From positions 62,001 to 126,000 of the forward strand of contig NZ_ACVO01000005.1 in the NCBI RefSeq assembly GCF_000175615.1: DNA of 64,000 bases. The letters are read 5' to 3'. Origin of the DNA: Rothia mucilaginosa ATCC 25296 (GTDB taxonomy: Bacteria > Actinomycetota > Actinomycetes > Actinomycetales > Micrococcaceae). Position 1 is the first letter of the stretch, and each line of letters opens with the position of its first letter. The notes under the pieces are model-generated. The model was not told where the DNA came from and searched no databases. It saw nothing but the letters and a program-made list of their open reading frames with translations. A program made the position numbers and the translations under genes. This document shows, piece after piece, positions 54,517 to 64,000 of this stretch.

Positions 54517-56037
54517 ATGAGCGAAGCCCGCACCCTCTACGCCCCCGAATGGCTCACCTACCCCGAGCACCCCGAAGCCCTGTCCCGCACCATCTGGACT
54601 GACTCCTTCACCCGCAATGAGCAGGGCGAGCTCTGCATTGATGGCGTGACCGTCAGCGACCTGGTTGATGAGCACGAAACCCCGCAGTACGTCTTCTCCG
54701 AGACGACCTTCCGTACCCGCGCCCGCGCCTACCGCACCGCTTTTGAGCAGGCTTTCGCCGCGCACGGTGCGAAGGTAAGCGTCTACTACGCCGGTAAGTC
54801 GTTCCTGTCCACTGCCGTGGCGCGCTGGGCGACCGAGGAGGGCCTGTGCCTGGATACCGCCTCCGGTGGTGAGTTGGCATTGGCTCTGCGCGCACAGGTG
54901 CCCGGTGCGAACATCGCCCTGCACGGTAACAACAAGTCGGAGGCTGAGATTGCCCGCGCGATCCGTAACGGCCTGGGCCGCGTGGTGGCTGACTCGGTGG
55001 ACGAGCTCAAGCTCATTGAGCGCGTGTACGCCGAGCTTGCCGCCGAGCGTGTGGCTGAGGGCGAGGAACCCTACGCTCCGGTTCCGGTGCTGATTCGCAT
55101 CACCCCCGGCGTGCACGCCTCGACCCACGAGTCCATTGCGACCGCACACGAGGATCAGAAATTCGGCATGTCCCTGCAGCTCGGCACCGCCGCGCTCGCC
55201 GGTCTGGAAGAGGCAGAGATGGAGCACTGGGGAGTTGAGGCGACCGACTCTTACGCGGCGCTGGCTGCCGCGATTTTGAACGCGACCGATTCCCTGGATT
55301 TCCGCGGTATTCACTGCCATATTGGTTCGCAGATTTTTGAGGCGGAGGGCTTTGAGCAGGCGGCTACTACCGCCCTGGAGTTCATGAACCGTCTCAACCG
55401 TGACCTGGGCGTGACCCTGCCGGAGCTGGACCTGGGTGGTGGCTACGGCATCGGCTACACCGAGGCGGATCACCCCCGCTCCATTACCGAGGTGACCGAG
55501 TCGATTGCCGCTTCCGTCGCGGCGACCTGCGAGCGCCTGGGCATGGCGATTCCGCATATGTCGTTTGAGCCGGGCCGTTCCATTTCTGGTCCTTCGGGTG
55601 CGACCCTGTACACGGTCGGCACCATTAAGAACGTGAGCATTGAGGATGAGAACGGCGAGATTCGTGTGCGCCGCTACGTTTCGGTGGACGGCGGTATGAG
55701 CGATAACGCCCGCCCGGTGCTGTACGAATCGGATTATTCGGTGACCCTGGCGAATCGTGCTCCGGCGGGGGAGCAGGTGCTCTCTCGCGTGGTGGGTAAG
55801 CACTGCGAGTCTGGCGATGTGGTGGTTCGTTACTGCTACCTGCCGGCTGACCTGCAGGCTGGCGATATTCTGGCGGTTCCGGCGACCGGCGCGTACTGCT
55901 ATGTGCTGGGTTCGAACTATAACTTCTTGACTCGCCCGCCGGTGATTGCGACCGCTGAGGGTAAGCCTTCTCGCGTGATGATTCGCCGTCAGCGTGAGGA
56001 GGATATGTTGGCGCTGGATATGGGTTCGGATATCTAA
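54517..56037 (+). CDS. lysA: Diaminopimelate decarboxylase
   Basis: A 506-aa fold-type III PLP enzyme that makes L-lysine from meso-diaminopimelate. The PLP lysine is K94 in VYYAGKSFLS. CHIGSQIFEAEG, LDLGGGYGIGY, EPGRSISGPSG and DGGMSDNARPVLYESDY are the other active-site boxes. Lysine is needed for protein and, given the MurE type, for the cell wall. AAGAAAGAGA precedes the ATG. A terminator follows before hom. Confidence 0.96.
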   Translation: MSEARTLYAPEWLTYPEHPEALSRTIWTDSFTRNEQGELCIDGVTVSDLVDEHETPQYVFSETTFRTRARAYRTAFEQAFAAHGAKVSVYYAGKSFLSTAVARWATEEGLCLDTASGGELALALRAQVPGANIALHGNNKSEAEIARAIRNGLGRVVADSVDELKLIERVYAELAAERVAEGEEPYAPVPVLIRITPGVHASTHESIATAHEDQKFGMSLQLGTAALAGLEEAEMEHWGVEATDSYAALAAAILNATDSLDFRGIHCHIGSQIFEAEGFEQAATTALEFMNRLNRDLGVTLPELDLGGGYGIGYTEADHPRSITEVTESIAASVAATCERLGMAIPHMSFEPGRSISGPSGATLYTVGTIKNVSIEDENGEIRVRRYVSVDGGMSDNARPVLYESDYSVTLANRAPAGEQVLSRVVGKHCESGDVVVRYCYLPADLQAGDILAVPATGAYCYVLGSNYNFLTRPPVIATAEGKPSRVMIRRQREEDMLALDMGSDI

Positions 56038-56339
56038 GAGCCCTGTCTGACATCATGAAAAGCCGTGAAGTTCCCGTTTCTGCAATGGACGCCGTGAGGT
56101 GGCGGTTGCGGGCGGGGTCTTCACGGTTTTGTGCGTTCACAACATGGCAGAAGATAAGGTTCACCTCATAACTGTGAGGGATACCTCATCTCAGAGAGTA
56201 AAAGTCGCAGCTTGAGGCTGCTGAGCCGTCCCCGCCTCTTGATAAAGTGGTTGTTGAGTGCGTGCTCTGCGCCGCATCCACGCCGTAGCCCGAAGAGATA
56301 CCGGGGCGAACCCGGAACAGACCGTAGAAAGAGACTATC
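56038..56339 (+). other. Intergenic region between lysA and hom (302 bp)
   Basis: It contains the lysA terminator (56063-56130) and the hom upstream region, where ACCTCAT is repeated at about 56163 and 56183. No clear promoter and no gene are seen. Confidence 0.5.
56063..56130 (+). terminator. Terminator after lysA
   Basis: CCGTGAAG (56063-56070) pairs with CTTCACGG (56119-56126), with inner CCCG/CGGG pairing, followed by TTTT. Confidence 0.65.
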
Positions 56340-57629
56340 GTGGCTGAAAAGATCAAAGTAGCACTGCTTGGTGCCGGTAATGTCGGTTCCCAGGCTGCTC
56401 GCATCCTGGTCGAGGATAACGCCGTCCTTGAAAAGCGCATTGGCGCCCCCGTGGAGTTGATCGGTATTGCTGTGCGCGATACTAATGCATCCCGCCACTG
56501 GAATGCGGACCCCTCGCTGTACACCACCGACGCTGAATCCCTGATTGATGCGGCGGATGTGGTCATCGAGCTGACCGGCGGTATTGAGCCGGCTCGCACC
56601 CGCATTCTGCGTGCTCTGAAGGCTGGTAAGTCCGTGGTTTCCGGTAACAAGGCGCTGCTGGCTAAGCACGGCGTGGAGCTGCAGGCTGCCGCTGATGAGT
56701 CTGGCGCTCAGCTCTCTTACGAGGCTGCTGTTGCGGGTGCTATCCCGATTCTGCGCCCCCTGCGTGACTCCCTGGCTGGTGACCGTGTGACCCGCGTTCT
56801 GGGCATCATGAACGGCACCACCAACTACATTCTTGACCAGATGGACACCACTGGCGCATCCTTCTCGGACGCGCTAGCTGAGGCTCAGAAGCTCGGCTAC
56901 GCGGAGGCTGACCCGACCGCTGACGTTGAGGGCCACGATGCCGCGTCGAAGGCTGCGATTGTTGCTTCGCTGGCGTTCCACTCTGACTTCACCATCGATG
57001 ATGTGCACACTGAAGGCATTACCTCCATCACCGCTGATGATGTTGCGGCTGCAGATGCTGATGGTTACGTCATCAAGCTGCTGGCTATTTGCGAGCGTGA
57101 GGGTGAGAACGGCGCTAACATTCGTGTGAACCCGACCCTGATTCCGCGTCAGCACCCGCTGGCGGGCGTGCACGGTGCGTTCAACGCTGTGTTCGTTGAG
57201 GCGGAGAACGCTGGCGAGCTGATGTTCTACGGTCCCGGTGCGGGTGGCGCTCCGACTGCTTCGGCTGTTCTGGGTGACTTTGTGTCTTTGGCTCGTCGCC
57301 TGGTGCTGGGCGGTCCCGGTGTTCCGGAGACTTCTCACGCCCAGTTGCACGCAACTAGCCTGGACAACGTGATTTCTCGCTACTCGGTGGGTGTTCTGGT
57401 GGAGGACCGTCTGGGCGTTCTGGCGAATATTACCCGTATCCTTGCCGAGCACGGTATTTCGGTGGATTCGCTGCGCCAGTCCACCCCGAAGGAGGGTGCG
57501 GCTCAGATTCGTATGGTGACTCACTCGGCGAAGGATTCTGATCTGCGCCGTGCGATTGCTGTGATTGATGCTCTGGACACTGTGCGTGAGGTGAACTCGG
57601 TCATCCGCGTGGAGTCCGAGAAGCACTAA
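56340..57629 (+). CDS. hom: Homoserine dehydrogenase
   Basis: A 429-aa NAD(P)-dependent enzyme reducing aspartate semialdehyde to homoserine. The Rossmann loop LLGAGNVGSQAARIL starts near residue 9; GIMNGTTNYILDQM and AEADPTADVEGHDAASKAAI are the catalytic boxes. The last ~80 residues are an ACT domain (DRLGVLANITRILAEHGIS) for feedback by threonine. GTG start after GTAGAAAGAG. thrC and thrB follow, completing threonine synthesis from homoserine. Confidence 0.96.
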   Translation: MAEKIKVALLGAGNVGSQAARILVEDNAVLEKRIGAPVELIGIAVRDTNASRHWNADPSLYTTDAESLIDAADVVIELTGGIEPARTRILRALKAGKSVVSGNKALLAKHGVELQAAADESGAQLSYEAAVAGAIPILRPLRDSLAGDRVTRVLGIMNGTTNYILDQMDTTGASFSDALAEAQKLGYAEADPTADVEGHDAASKAAIVASLAFHSDFTIDDVHTEGITSITADDVAAADADGYVIKLLAICEREGENGANIRVNPTLIPRQHPLAGVHGAFNAVFVEAENAGELMFYGPGAGGAPTASAVLGDFVSLARRLVLGGPGVPETSHAQLHATSLDNVISRYSVGVLVEDRLGVLANITRILAEHGISVDSLRQSTPKEGAAQIRMVTHSAKDSDLRRAIAVIDALDTVREVNSVIRVESEKH

Positions 57630-57733
57630 GGCTCAAAAGCATTATCTATGTGCGGCACGCGCCGCTCACTAAACGTGCGATGTTCGCTTGCGGGTGCATC
57701 GCTCACTAACTAACCCGCGTACCCGCTACCGCG

Positions 57734-57754
57734 CCGGACCTATGGGAGGTCCGG
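57734..57754 (+). other. Hairpin upstream of thrC
   Basis: CCGGACCT (57734-57741) pairs with AGGTCCGG (57747-57754). A GC-rich run follows and then the thrC ribosome site. It could slow translation or protect the mRNA. No attenuator peptide rich in Thr or Ile codons is seen. Confidence 0.4.
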
Positions 57755-57786
57755 CGGGCGGGGCGCCAAGATTGAAGGAGAAGCCA

Positions 57787-58887
57787 ATGGCACACGTGTG
57801 GCAGGGCGTTATCAATGAGTACCGTGACCGTCTGCCCTTCGCAGACGATGTGAAGGCTGTGACCCTGGGCGAGGGCGGTACCCCGCTGATTCACGCGCCG
57901 GCACTGTCTGCTGAGACCGGTAACACCGTTTACCTGAAGTTTGAGGGTATGAACCCGACCGGTTCGTTTAAGGACCGCGGTATGACCAGCGCGATGACCG
58001 CCGCTAAGCGTGACGGTGCGAAGGCTGTTGTGTGTGCTTCGACCGGTAACACTTCCGCGTCGGCTGCTGCGTACGCTCTGCAGGCTGGTATGCGCTGTGC
58101 AGTGCTGGTTCCGGACGGCAAGATTTCTATGGGTAAGCTGTCTCAGGCGATTGCTCACGGTGCTGACATCATTCAGATTGACGGCAACTTCGATAACTGC
58201 CTGGAGATTGCTCGCAAGCTCAGCGAGAACTACCCGGTGTTCCTGGTGAACTCGGTCAACCCTTACCGTATTGAGGGCCAGAAGACCGGTTCGTTCGAGG
58301 TCGTTGACACCCTGGGTGACGCTCCCGATTACCACCTGCTGCCGGTTGGCAACGCGGGTAACATCACCGCGTACTGGAAGGGCTACAAGGAGTACTCGGA
58401 GCCTTACACCAACCGTGACGGTAAGGTGCTGGAGCCGGTTGCGACCAAGCGTCCGATTATGTGGGGCTTCCAGGCTGCTGGTGCTGCACCGATCGTTGCT
58501 GGTCACCCGATTGAGGCTCCTGAGACCATTGCGACCGCGATCCGTATCGGTAACCCCGCGTCGTGGGAGAAGGCTGAAGCTGCTCGTGACGAGTCCGGCG
58601 GCGTGATTGAGGCTGTCACCGATGAGGAGATTCTGGAGGCGCACCGCTGGCTGTCTTCCCGCGAGGGTGTCTTCGTGGAGCCGGCTTCGGCTGCCGGTGT
58701 TGCGGGTCTGCTGAAGAAGCACCGCGCCGGTGAAGCTCCCGAGGGTAAGACCATCGTCATCACCGTGACCGGTCACGGTCTGAAGGACCCGCAGTGGGCT
58801 CTTGAGGCTGTGAACGGCGTGAAGGTTGAGCCGACTAAGGCTCCCTTCGACGTGGTTGCTGTGGCAGATATTCTCGATTTGCACTAG
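57787..58887 (+). CDS. thrC: Threonine synthase
   Basis: A 366-aa PLP enzyme converting O-phosphohomoserine to threonine. The PLP lysine is K62 in [26 protein letters not shown] binds the cofactor phosphate region, and [15 protein letters not shown] is typical of the family. The ATG at 57787 follows GAAGGAGA; an in-frame upstream start (57688) would run through the hairpin. It lies between hom and thrB. Confidence 0.96.
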   Translation: MAHVWQGVINEYRDRLPFADDVKAVTLGEGGTPLIHAPALSAETGNTVYLKFEGMNPTGSFKDRGMTSAMTAAKRDGAKAVVCASTGNTSASAAAYALQAGMRCAVLVPDGKISMGKLSQAIAHGADIIQIDGNFDNCLEIARKLSENYPVFLVNSVNPYRIEGQKTGSFEVVDTLGDAPDYHLLPVGNAGNITAYWKGYKEYSEPYTNRDGKVLEPVATKRPIMWGFQAAGAAPIVAGHPIEAPETIATAIRIGNPASWEKAEAARDESGGVIEAVTDEEILEAHRWLSSREGVFVEPASAAGVAGLLKKHRAGEAPEGKTIVITVTGHGLKDPQWALEAVNGVKVEPTKAPFDVVAVADILDLH

Positions 58888-58904
58888 CCTATTCATACTA
58901 CGTT

Positions 58905-58940
58905 GTGCACTCCGTCCCGTGTTTGCGGGGCGGGGTGCAC
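58905..58940 (+). terminator. Hairpin between thrC and thrB
   Basis: A 15-bp stem with two G-U pairs (58905-58919 with 58926-58940) and CTTTTTG 12 bases later. It may partially end transcription before thrB. Confidence 0.55.
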
Positions 58941-59009
58941 CTGCATGACAGCCCTTTTTGTATCTTTCACCTATTCACTCATTACGTCACCGATCGCGAG
59001 GTTCTTCTC

Positions 59010-59978
59010 ATGTCTTCCCTGCATATTTCTGATATTCCGGTGGGCGCGTCCGTTAAGGTTCGCGTTCCCGCTACGAGCGCTAACCTGGGTCCCGGCTATG
59101 ACAGCATGGGTTTGGGTCTTGGCTTCTATGATGAGCTGGTTGTTGAGCGTATTGAGTCCGGTCTGGAGTTTGAGCTCAGTGGTGAGGGTAGCGCGGATGT
59201 TCCTCGCGATGAGAGCCACCTGGTTTTGCAGGCGATGAAGGCTGGTTTCGCGGCGGCTGGTTTGGATGAACTGCCCCCGGTGAAGCTGATTGCTGATAAT
59301 AAGATTCCGCATTCTCGCGGTATGGGTTCTTCGGCGTCGGCTATTGTGGCGGGTGTGGCTGCGGCGAGCGGTCTGCTGCCGGAGGAGCACCGTCTGAGCC
59401 GTGAGCAGATGCTACAGGTCGCCTCCGATATGGAGGGCCACCCGGATAACGTGGCTCCGGCGATTTACGGCAACCTGTCGGTGTCTTGGGGTGAGATGGG
59501 TAACTGGAAGACCCTGATTATTCCGGTGCATCCTGATGTTCACCCTGTGGTGGCTGTGCCCGATTATGAGGTGTCGACGAAGCTTGCTCGTTCGCTGATT
59601 CCTGAGGAGATGCCCCACGTTGAGGCGGTGGCGAACTCCGCTCGTGCGGCGTTGCTGGTGCGCACTCTCTCTGATGCTCCCGAGTACCTTATGGATGCGA
59701 CCGTGGATTACCTGCATCAGGGGTACCGCGTGACCGCGATGGAGCCGTCCGCTGTGCTGGTTGCGTACCTGCGCAGTCAGGGTTTTGCTGCGGTGATTTC
59801 TGGCGCTGGCCCTACTGTTTTGACCTTTGCGCACGGTGACGAGCAGGTGCAGCAGGTGCAGGAGGCTATTGCCGAGTTCGCGGCGACTCACCCCTGTAGC
59901 GCTATTGTGGATCGTCGCCTGAACTGGCGGGTTCTTCCTCTTGAAATTGATACTGAAGGTGTTATAGTTACTCAGTAG
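59010..59978 (+). CDS. thrB: Homoserine kinase
   Basis: A 322-aa GHMP kinase phosphorylating homoserine. VPATSANLGPGYDSMGLGL is the N-terminal motif, and the ATP-binding IPHSRGMGSSASAIVAGV lies near residue 95. SGAGPTVLTF is the C-terminal GHMP box. The ATG at 59010 fits the family start; a longer frame from 58905 overlaps the hairpin. A probable rho promoter lies in its last codons. Confidence 0.96.
   Translation: MSSLHISDIPVGASVKVRVPATSANLGPGYDSMGLGLGFYDELVVERIESGLEFELSGEGSADVPRDESHLVLQAMKAGFAAAGLDELPPVKLIADNKIPHSRGMGSSASAIVAGVAAASGLLPEEHRLSREQMLQVASDMEGHPDNVAPAIYGNLSVSWGEMGNWKTLIIPVHPDVHPVVAVPDYEVSTKLARSLIPEEMPHVEAVANSARAALLVRTLSDAPEYLMDATVDYLHQGYRVTAMEPSAVLVAYLRSQGFAAVISGAGPTVLTFAHGDEQVQQVQEAIAEFAATHPCSAIVDRRLNWRVLPLEIDTEGVIVTQ
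59941..59968 (+). promoter_or_regulatory. Probable rho promoter inside the thrB 3' end
   Basis: TTGAAA (59941-59946), a 16-bp spacer and TATAGT (59963-59968). Transcription from it would give rho a leader of about 515 nt. Confidence 0.65.
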
Positions 59979-60489
59979 GACGTTATTAGTTCGTCCTATG
60001 TTGAGGTTCGCCCGTCGTTCAATGTAGACCGTCGATACTATCCTTCGTAACGTACTTCCGTTTCCCCTTATGCCTCAGGTGCTTTTGTATCTGGGCGGGA
60101 GCCGGCAGGGTTCGGGGGAGTGCCTTTGGATTCCACGTCTTTCTTTGTTTCTGACGCATAGGGGAAGACTTTTCTGGGGGTTCGGTTTCGCGGCGGGTGC
60201 CCTTTCAAAGTGACCAATCCATCCTCTTCATCTCGTGTAGATGGTTCTATAGATGATGGTTTGGGCTTGCCCACATTTGTGATAGAGCGCCTTATCTTCC
60301 GTGTGTGCTCGCTGTGTCTGAATCAGCGGGTACGGTAAGAGACGCGAACCGCCTCCAGCGCGGTTCGAGGGAGTCGAAGGTGCAGACTGCTGTTTTCTTT
60401 CGGCAGTGTCTAAACCTTTGACCGCGCTATAGCGCCCGCCCGATCTTTATTCTGAAGATTTTCAGGGCTTATAACCAAAGGAATTGTAG
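59979..60489 (+). other. Long rho leader region (511 bp)
   Basis: It is a pyrimidine-rich region without a supported gene. It contains a long-range inverted repeat (TTCCCCTTATGCCTCAG-like at 60062-60078 with CTGACGCATAGGGGAA at 60151-60166), a hairpin CGAACCGC/GCGGTTCG (60345-60367) and a T-rich hairpin near 60385-60410. Rho is known to autoregulate through its leader in other bacteria, and the same is inferred here. A small minus-strand frame (60068-60274) is not supported. Confidence 0.6.
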
Positions 60490-62622
60490 TTGGCAAAGAA
60501 TATTGTTGTCACCGATGAGTACGGTACGGCGGCTGCCGCACCGGAACTTGCAAACTTGAAGGTCGCGCAGCTGCGTGTCCTCGCCCAGCAGCTTGGTATC
60601 CGCGGCTATTTGAAGTTGAAGAAGGCTGAGCTGGTTCAGGCTCTTGAGGAGCATCAGCGTGGCGGCGCCGTAGCCGCTCCTGCTGAGCCCAAGGCTGAGA
60701 CTCCCGCTGCTGAGAAGGTTGAGGAGTCTAAGCCTCGCCGTACCCGCCGTACTCGCGCCCAGAAGGATGCCGAGGCGAAGGTGGAGAAGGTTGAGAAGAC
60801 CGAAAACACGGAGGCTGCTGAGGCTCCCGCCGAGGGCGCTGAGAAGGCTGAAAAGTCTGAGAAGCGTACCCGCTCTTCCCGCCATGAGACTCCCGCTCAG
60901 AAGCGTGCGCGCGCTCGCCGCGCCGCTGAGGGCGAGGACGCATCGGCTGAGAAGTCCGAGAAGACTGAGAATAACGAGAAGCCGGAGAAGCGTACCCGCC
61001 GCACCCGCACCCGTAAGGAAGAGAAGCCCGCTGAGCTTCCCCCGCTGGATGTGCGTGCTGAGCTGGCTGCTGAGCGTATTGGTGAGCGTTCGGAGCAGGT
61101 TGACCTGCCCGGTAACTCGGCTGAGCTGAAGGCTGCTACCGCTGACGGCACCGCGAGCCTGGACAGCCTGAACGCTGCCCTGGACATGACTTTTGGCACC
61201 CCTGACGGTGAGAAGAGCTCGAAGCGTACTCGTACCCGTGAGCGTCGCCGCGACCAGGAGGGTGAGCGTACTGAGCGTCGTTCCAAGCGTGACCGCCAGG
61301 CGGAGCGTGCAGAGCGCAATGCTGAGCGTAGCGAACGTGCCGAGCGTAAGGCTGCTGAGCGTGCAGAACGCGCAGAGCGTGCCGAGCGCACTGAGCGCCG
61401 TTCCAAGCGTGACCGCCAGGCTGAGCGTGCTGAGAAGCAGGCTCGCCGCCGCGAGGAGAACGAGCCTCGTCTGAGCGAAGACGATGTGTTGGCACCGATT
61501 TCCGGTGTTCTGGACATCCTTGATAACTACGCTTTCGTGCGTACCACCGGCTACCTGCCCGGCACCAATGACGTGTACGTCTCCCTGGCTCAGGTGAAGA
61601 AGTACAACCTGCGTAAGGGCGACCACGTGCTCGGCGCGATTCGCGTGCCGCGCGAGGGTGAGTCGAACAACCGCCAGCGTTTCAACGCCCTGGTTCAGGT
61701 TGAGGCGATTAACGGTCAGAGCGTTGAGGAAGCAGCGAACCGCCGCGTGTTCTCGAAGCTGACCCCGCTGTACCCCAAGGAGCGTCTGCGCCTGGAGACC
61801 ACCCCGAAGAAGCTGGGCACCCGCGTGGTTGACCTGGTGTCCCCGATTGGTAAGGGTCAGCGTGGTCTGATTGTGTCCCCGCCGAAGGCGGGTAAGACCC
61901 TCATGCTGCAGTCCATCGCGAACGCGATTACTGTGAACAACCCGGACGTGTACCTGATGATGGTTCTGGTGGATGAGCGTCCTGAAGAAGTGACCGATAT
62001 GCAGCGCACCGTCAAGGGTGAGGTTATTGCCTCGACCTTCGACCGTCCCGCTGAGGATCACACCACTGTTGCTGAGCTGGCTATTGAGCGTGCGAAGCGT
62101 ATGGTGGAGCTCGGCTACGATGTGGTCGTGCTGCTGGACTCCATGACCCGCCTGGGCCGCGCATACAACCTGGCGGCTCCCGCATCCGGTCGTATCCTGT
62201 CTGGTGGTGTGGATTCTGCCGCACTGTACCCTCCGAAGAAGTTCTTCGGCGCTGCCCGCAACATTGAAGAGGGCGGCTCGCTGACCATCCTGGCTACCGC
62301 GCTGGTTGAGACCGGCTCGAAGATGGACGAAGTGATCTTCGAAGAGTTCAAGGGCACCGGTAACATGGAGCTGCGCCTGTCCCGTCAGCTGGCGGATAAG
62401 CGTATCTTCCCGGCGGTTGATATTAATGCTTCTGGTACTCGCCGCGAGGAGAACCTGCTCTCCCCGGATGAGATTAAGATTATGTGGGGTCTGCGCCGTG
62501 CCCTGGCGGGTATGGAACCCGAGCAGGCTCTGGGTGTTCTGACCAACCAGCTGCGTAAGACTGAAAGCAACGTGGAGTTCCTTCTGACGGTTCAGAAGAA
62601 CGGTCTGCGTCTGGTCGACTAA
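60490..62622 (+). CDS. rho: Transcription termination factor Rho
   Basis: A 710-aa hexameric RNA-dependent ATPase. The N-terminal Rho_N domain (about 15-57) is followed by an inserted Arg/Glu/Lys/Ala-rich region (about 60-325) with repeated RAERAER and [10 protein letters not shown] units. A cold-shock-like RNA-binding domain, the Walker A loop PPKAGKT with K469, and the Q- and R-loops follow. Such inserts are known in Micrococcus and other high-GC Rho proteins. TTG start, seven bases after AAAGGA. An intrinsic terminator lies after it. Confidence 0.95.
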   Translation: MAKNIVVTDEYGTAAAAPELANLKVAQLRVLAQQLGIRGYLKLKKAELVQALEEHQRGGAVAAPAEPKAETPAAEKVEESKPRRTRRTRAQKDAEAKVEKVEKTENTEAAEAPAEGAEKAEKSEKRTRSSRHETPAQKRARARRAAEGEDASAEKSEKTENNEKPEKRTRRTRTRKEEKPAELPPLDVRAELAAERIGERSEQVDLPGNSAELKAATADGTASLDSLNAALDMTFGTPDGEKSSKRTRTRERRRDQEGERTERRSKRDRQAERAERNAERSERAERKAAERAERAERAERTERRSKRDRQAERAEKQARRREENEPRLSEDDVLAPISGVLDILDNYAFVRTTGYLPGTNDVYVSLAQVKKYNLRKGDHVLGAIRVPREGESNNRQRFNALVQVEAINGQSVEEAANRRVFSKLTPLYPKERLRLETTPKKLGTRVVDLVSPIGKGQRGLIVSPPKAGKTLMLQSIANAITVNNPDVYLMMVLVDERPEEVTDMQRTVKGEVIASTFDRPAEDHTTVAELAIERAKRMVELGYDVVVLLDSMTRLGRAYNLAAPASGRILSGGVDSAALYPPKKFFGAARNIEEGGSLTILATALVETGSKMDEVIFEEFKGTGNMELRLSRQLADKRIFPAVDINASGTRREENLLSPDEIKIMWGLRRALAGMEPEQALGVLTNQLRKTESNVEFLLTVQKNGLRLVD

Positions 62623-62631
62623 GGCTCGTAT

Positions 62632-62685
62632 CTCACGCGCCCCACCTCCTCATTGTGGGTGGGGCGCGTGAGCCGTTCGTTTTGT
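62632..62685 (+). terminator. Intrinsic terminator after rho
   Basis: A perfect 15-bp stem (62632-62646 with 62658-62672), then CCGTTCGTTTTG. It separates rho from prfA. Confidence 0.75.
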
Positions 62686-62765
62686 GCATCCCCGTTGTGA
62701 GGGGTGTGAGATGTCTAGTGCCTGCCCGTGCGGCGTAAAGTGCGGGAGATGGAAGAGAGAACAGA

Positions 62766-63848
62766 ATGTTTGAATCTATTCAGGTTCTGCTGGATGAGCA
62801 CGCTGACCTGCAGAATCAGCTGGCTGACCCCGCCGTGCAGGCGAATCAGGGTAAGGCACGCCGTGTGGGCCGCCGCTACGCGGAGCTGACCGGTATTGTG
62901 ACTGCGTACAACAAGTACACTTCGCTGAAGGATGACCTTGAGGCTGCTCGCGAGATGGCTGATGAGGATCCGGATTTCGCGGCGGAGATTCCCGGTCTGG
63001 AGGAGGAGCTGGAGGTTGCTCAGGAGAAGCTGCGCCGCCTGCTGATTCCGCGTGACCCGGATGATGGCCGTAACGTCATTCTTGAGGTGAAGGCTGGTGC
63101 CGGTGGTGACGAGGCGGCTCTGTTCGCTGGTGACCTGCTGCGCATGTACATGCGTTACGCCGAGCACAAGGGCTGGAAGACTGAGATTATTTCTTCGACC
63201 AGCACCGATGTTGGCGGTTACAAAGACGCCCAGATTGCTATTAAGGGCTCCTCGAATGAGCCGGCTGAGGGCGTGTGGGCGCATCTGAAGTATGAGGGTG
63301 GCGTGCACCGTGTGCAGCGTGTTCCGGCGACTGAGTCTCAGGGCCGTATCCACACTTCTGCCGCTGGTGTTCTGGTGTTCCCCGAAGTGGACGAGCCGGA
63401 AGAAATCGAGATTAACCAGAATGACCTGAAGATTGACGTGTACCGTTCTTCGGGCCCCGGTGGTCAGTCGGTGAACACCACCGACTCGGCGGTGCGTATT
63501 ACCCACCTGCCGACCGGCATTGTGGTGGCGATGCAGAATGAGAAGTCTCAGCTGCAGAACCGTGAAGCTGCGATGCGCGTTCTGCGTGCGCGACTGCTGG
63601 CTCACCAGCAGGAGCAGATTGACGCTGAGAACGCGGCACACCGTGCTTCGCAGGTGCGTACCATGGACCGTTCGGAGCGTATCCGTACGTACAACTTCCC
63701 GGAGAACCGCATTGCGGATCACCGTACCGGCTACAAGGCGTACAACCTGGATGCCGTACTGAATGGTGACCTGGAGCCTGTGGTTCAGTCCGCTATTGAG
63801 ATGGACGAGGCGCACCGCCTCGCTCAGGTGGGCCAGGAACAGAAGTAA
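62766..63848 (+). CDS. prfA: Peptide chain release factor 1
   Basis: A 360-aa release factor reading UAA and UAG. The GGQ motif that triggers peptidyl-tRNA hydrolysis is at 232-234 in [14 protein letters not shown]. The stop-codon reading PxT motif is in [14 protein letters not shown]. Length and domain order are those of bacterial RF1. GGAAGAGAGAACAG lies upstream of the ATG. The start of a gene in the prmC position follows; PrmC methylates the GGQ glutamine. Confidence 0.97.
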   Translation: MFESIQVLLDEHADLQNQLADPAVQANQGKARRVGRRYAELTGIVTAYNKYTSLKDDLEAAREMADEDPDFAAEIPGLEEELEVAQEKLRRLLIPRDPDDGRNVILEVKAGAGGDEAALFAGDLLRMYMRYAEHKGWKTEIISSTSTDVGGYKDAQIAIKGSSNEPAEGVWAHLKYEGGVHRVQRVPATESQGRIHTSAAGVLVFPEVDEPEEIEINQNDLKIDVYRSSGPGGQSVNTTDSAVRITHLPTGIVVAMQNEKSQLQNREAAMRVLRARLLAHQQEQIDAENAAHRASQVRTMDRSERIRTYNFPENRIADHRTGYKAYNLDAVLNGDLEPVVQSAIEMDEAHRLAQVGQEQK

Positions 63849-63899
63849 TTCTGTATTTGCCCGTGCCGATTCTTTGAAACGGTATGAGATGTTGGTGAG

Positions 63900-63930
63900 G
63901 GGGCTCGCCGCTACGGCGGTGGAGCCCCTT
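63900..63930 (+). terminator. Hairpin after prfA
   Basis: GGGGCTC pairs with GAGCCCC, with an inner GCC/GGC. There is no T-run, so it is a weak terminator or processing stem. Confidence 0.4.
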
Positions 63931-63982
63931 AGCCATATGCTGTGACAGGTTTTGAGCTGTTGAGAGAGCGTAAGGAGAGCTC

Positions 63983-64000
63983 ATGAAGGTGAATGTGCAC
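63983..64000 (+). CDS. Start of next gene, probably prmC (cut by window end)
   Basis: Only six codons (MKVNVH) are in the window. AAGGAG lies 5-6 bases before the ATG, which supports a real start. In related genomes prfA is followed by prmC, the methyltransferase for the GGQ glutamine; the identity is inferred from position only. Confidence 0.5.

Noticed and set aside
60068..60274. A 68-codon minus-strand frame in the rho leader
   Set aside because: No ribosome site or family resemblance; the region is better explained as a structured leader.

Overview
This 64 kb window is a chromosomal segment of a Gram-positive actinobacterium, most likely of the Micrococcaceae and probably a Rothia (close to R. 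mucilaginosa). I infer this from the gene content and order: a division and cell-wall cluster without ftsA, a Wag31-type DivIVA, a polyphosphate glucokinase, a type Ic methionine aminopeptidase, a glnA2-glnE pair and the order argS-lysA-hom-thrC-thrB-rho-prfA. Other clues are a MurE with an L-lysine-type substrate motif and a moderately high GC content. The genus is not proven by the sequence.

Region 1 (1-24.4 kb) is the dcw cluster: mraZ, rsmH, an FtsL-like gene, ftsI, murE, murF, mraY, murD, ftsW, murG, murC, ftsQ, ftsZ. It is followed by pgeF, a yggS-type gene, sepF, yggT, divIVA and lspA. Together these make lipid II and build and place the division machinery. Direct repeats upstream of mraZ look like a MraZ operator. 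Intrinsic terminators split the cluster after murD, after ftsW and before ftsZ. FtsL, FtsQ and FtsW each carry a long low-complexity cytoplasmic extension.

Region 2 (24.5-40.7 kb) holds an RluD-type pseudouridine synthase, dnaE and nrdR on the plus strand, then ppgK and map on the minus strand, a small SPOR-like protein, panB, an unrecognised 615-aa membrane protein, and glnA2 and glnE. A GlnR-like box lies upstream of glnA2. Several genes here have a TANNNT -10 element only 6-8 nt before the start codon, which suggests leaderless mRNAs.

Region 3 (41.0-44.8 kb) is the accessory part. Three tRNA genes (Gly, Cys, Val) share a strong promoter. They are followed by a membrane-anchored HNH-nuclease-like gene and a Tat-exported glycine-rich protein gene. 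Each of these two genes is bracketed by inverted copies of an intergenic foldback repeat, which occurs at least four times here and nowhere else that I noticed in the window. This is the best candidate for an undescribed mobile or regulatory element.

Region 4 (44.8-52.7 kb) has hrpA, an excisionase-type HTH protein without a visible toxin partner, an alpha/beta hydrolase, an NADPH:quinone-type oxidoreductase and a tRNA-Arg. Region 5 (52.8-64 kb) has argS, lysA, hom, thrC, thrB, rho with a 0.5 kb leader, prfA, and the first six codons of what is probably prmC. No rRNA genes, CRISPR arrays, insertion sequences or prophage genes were seen.
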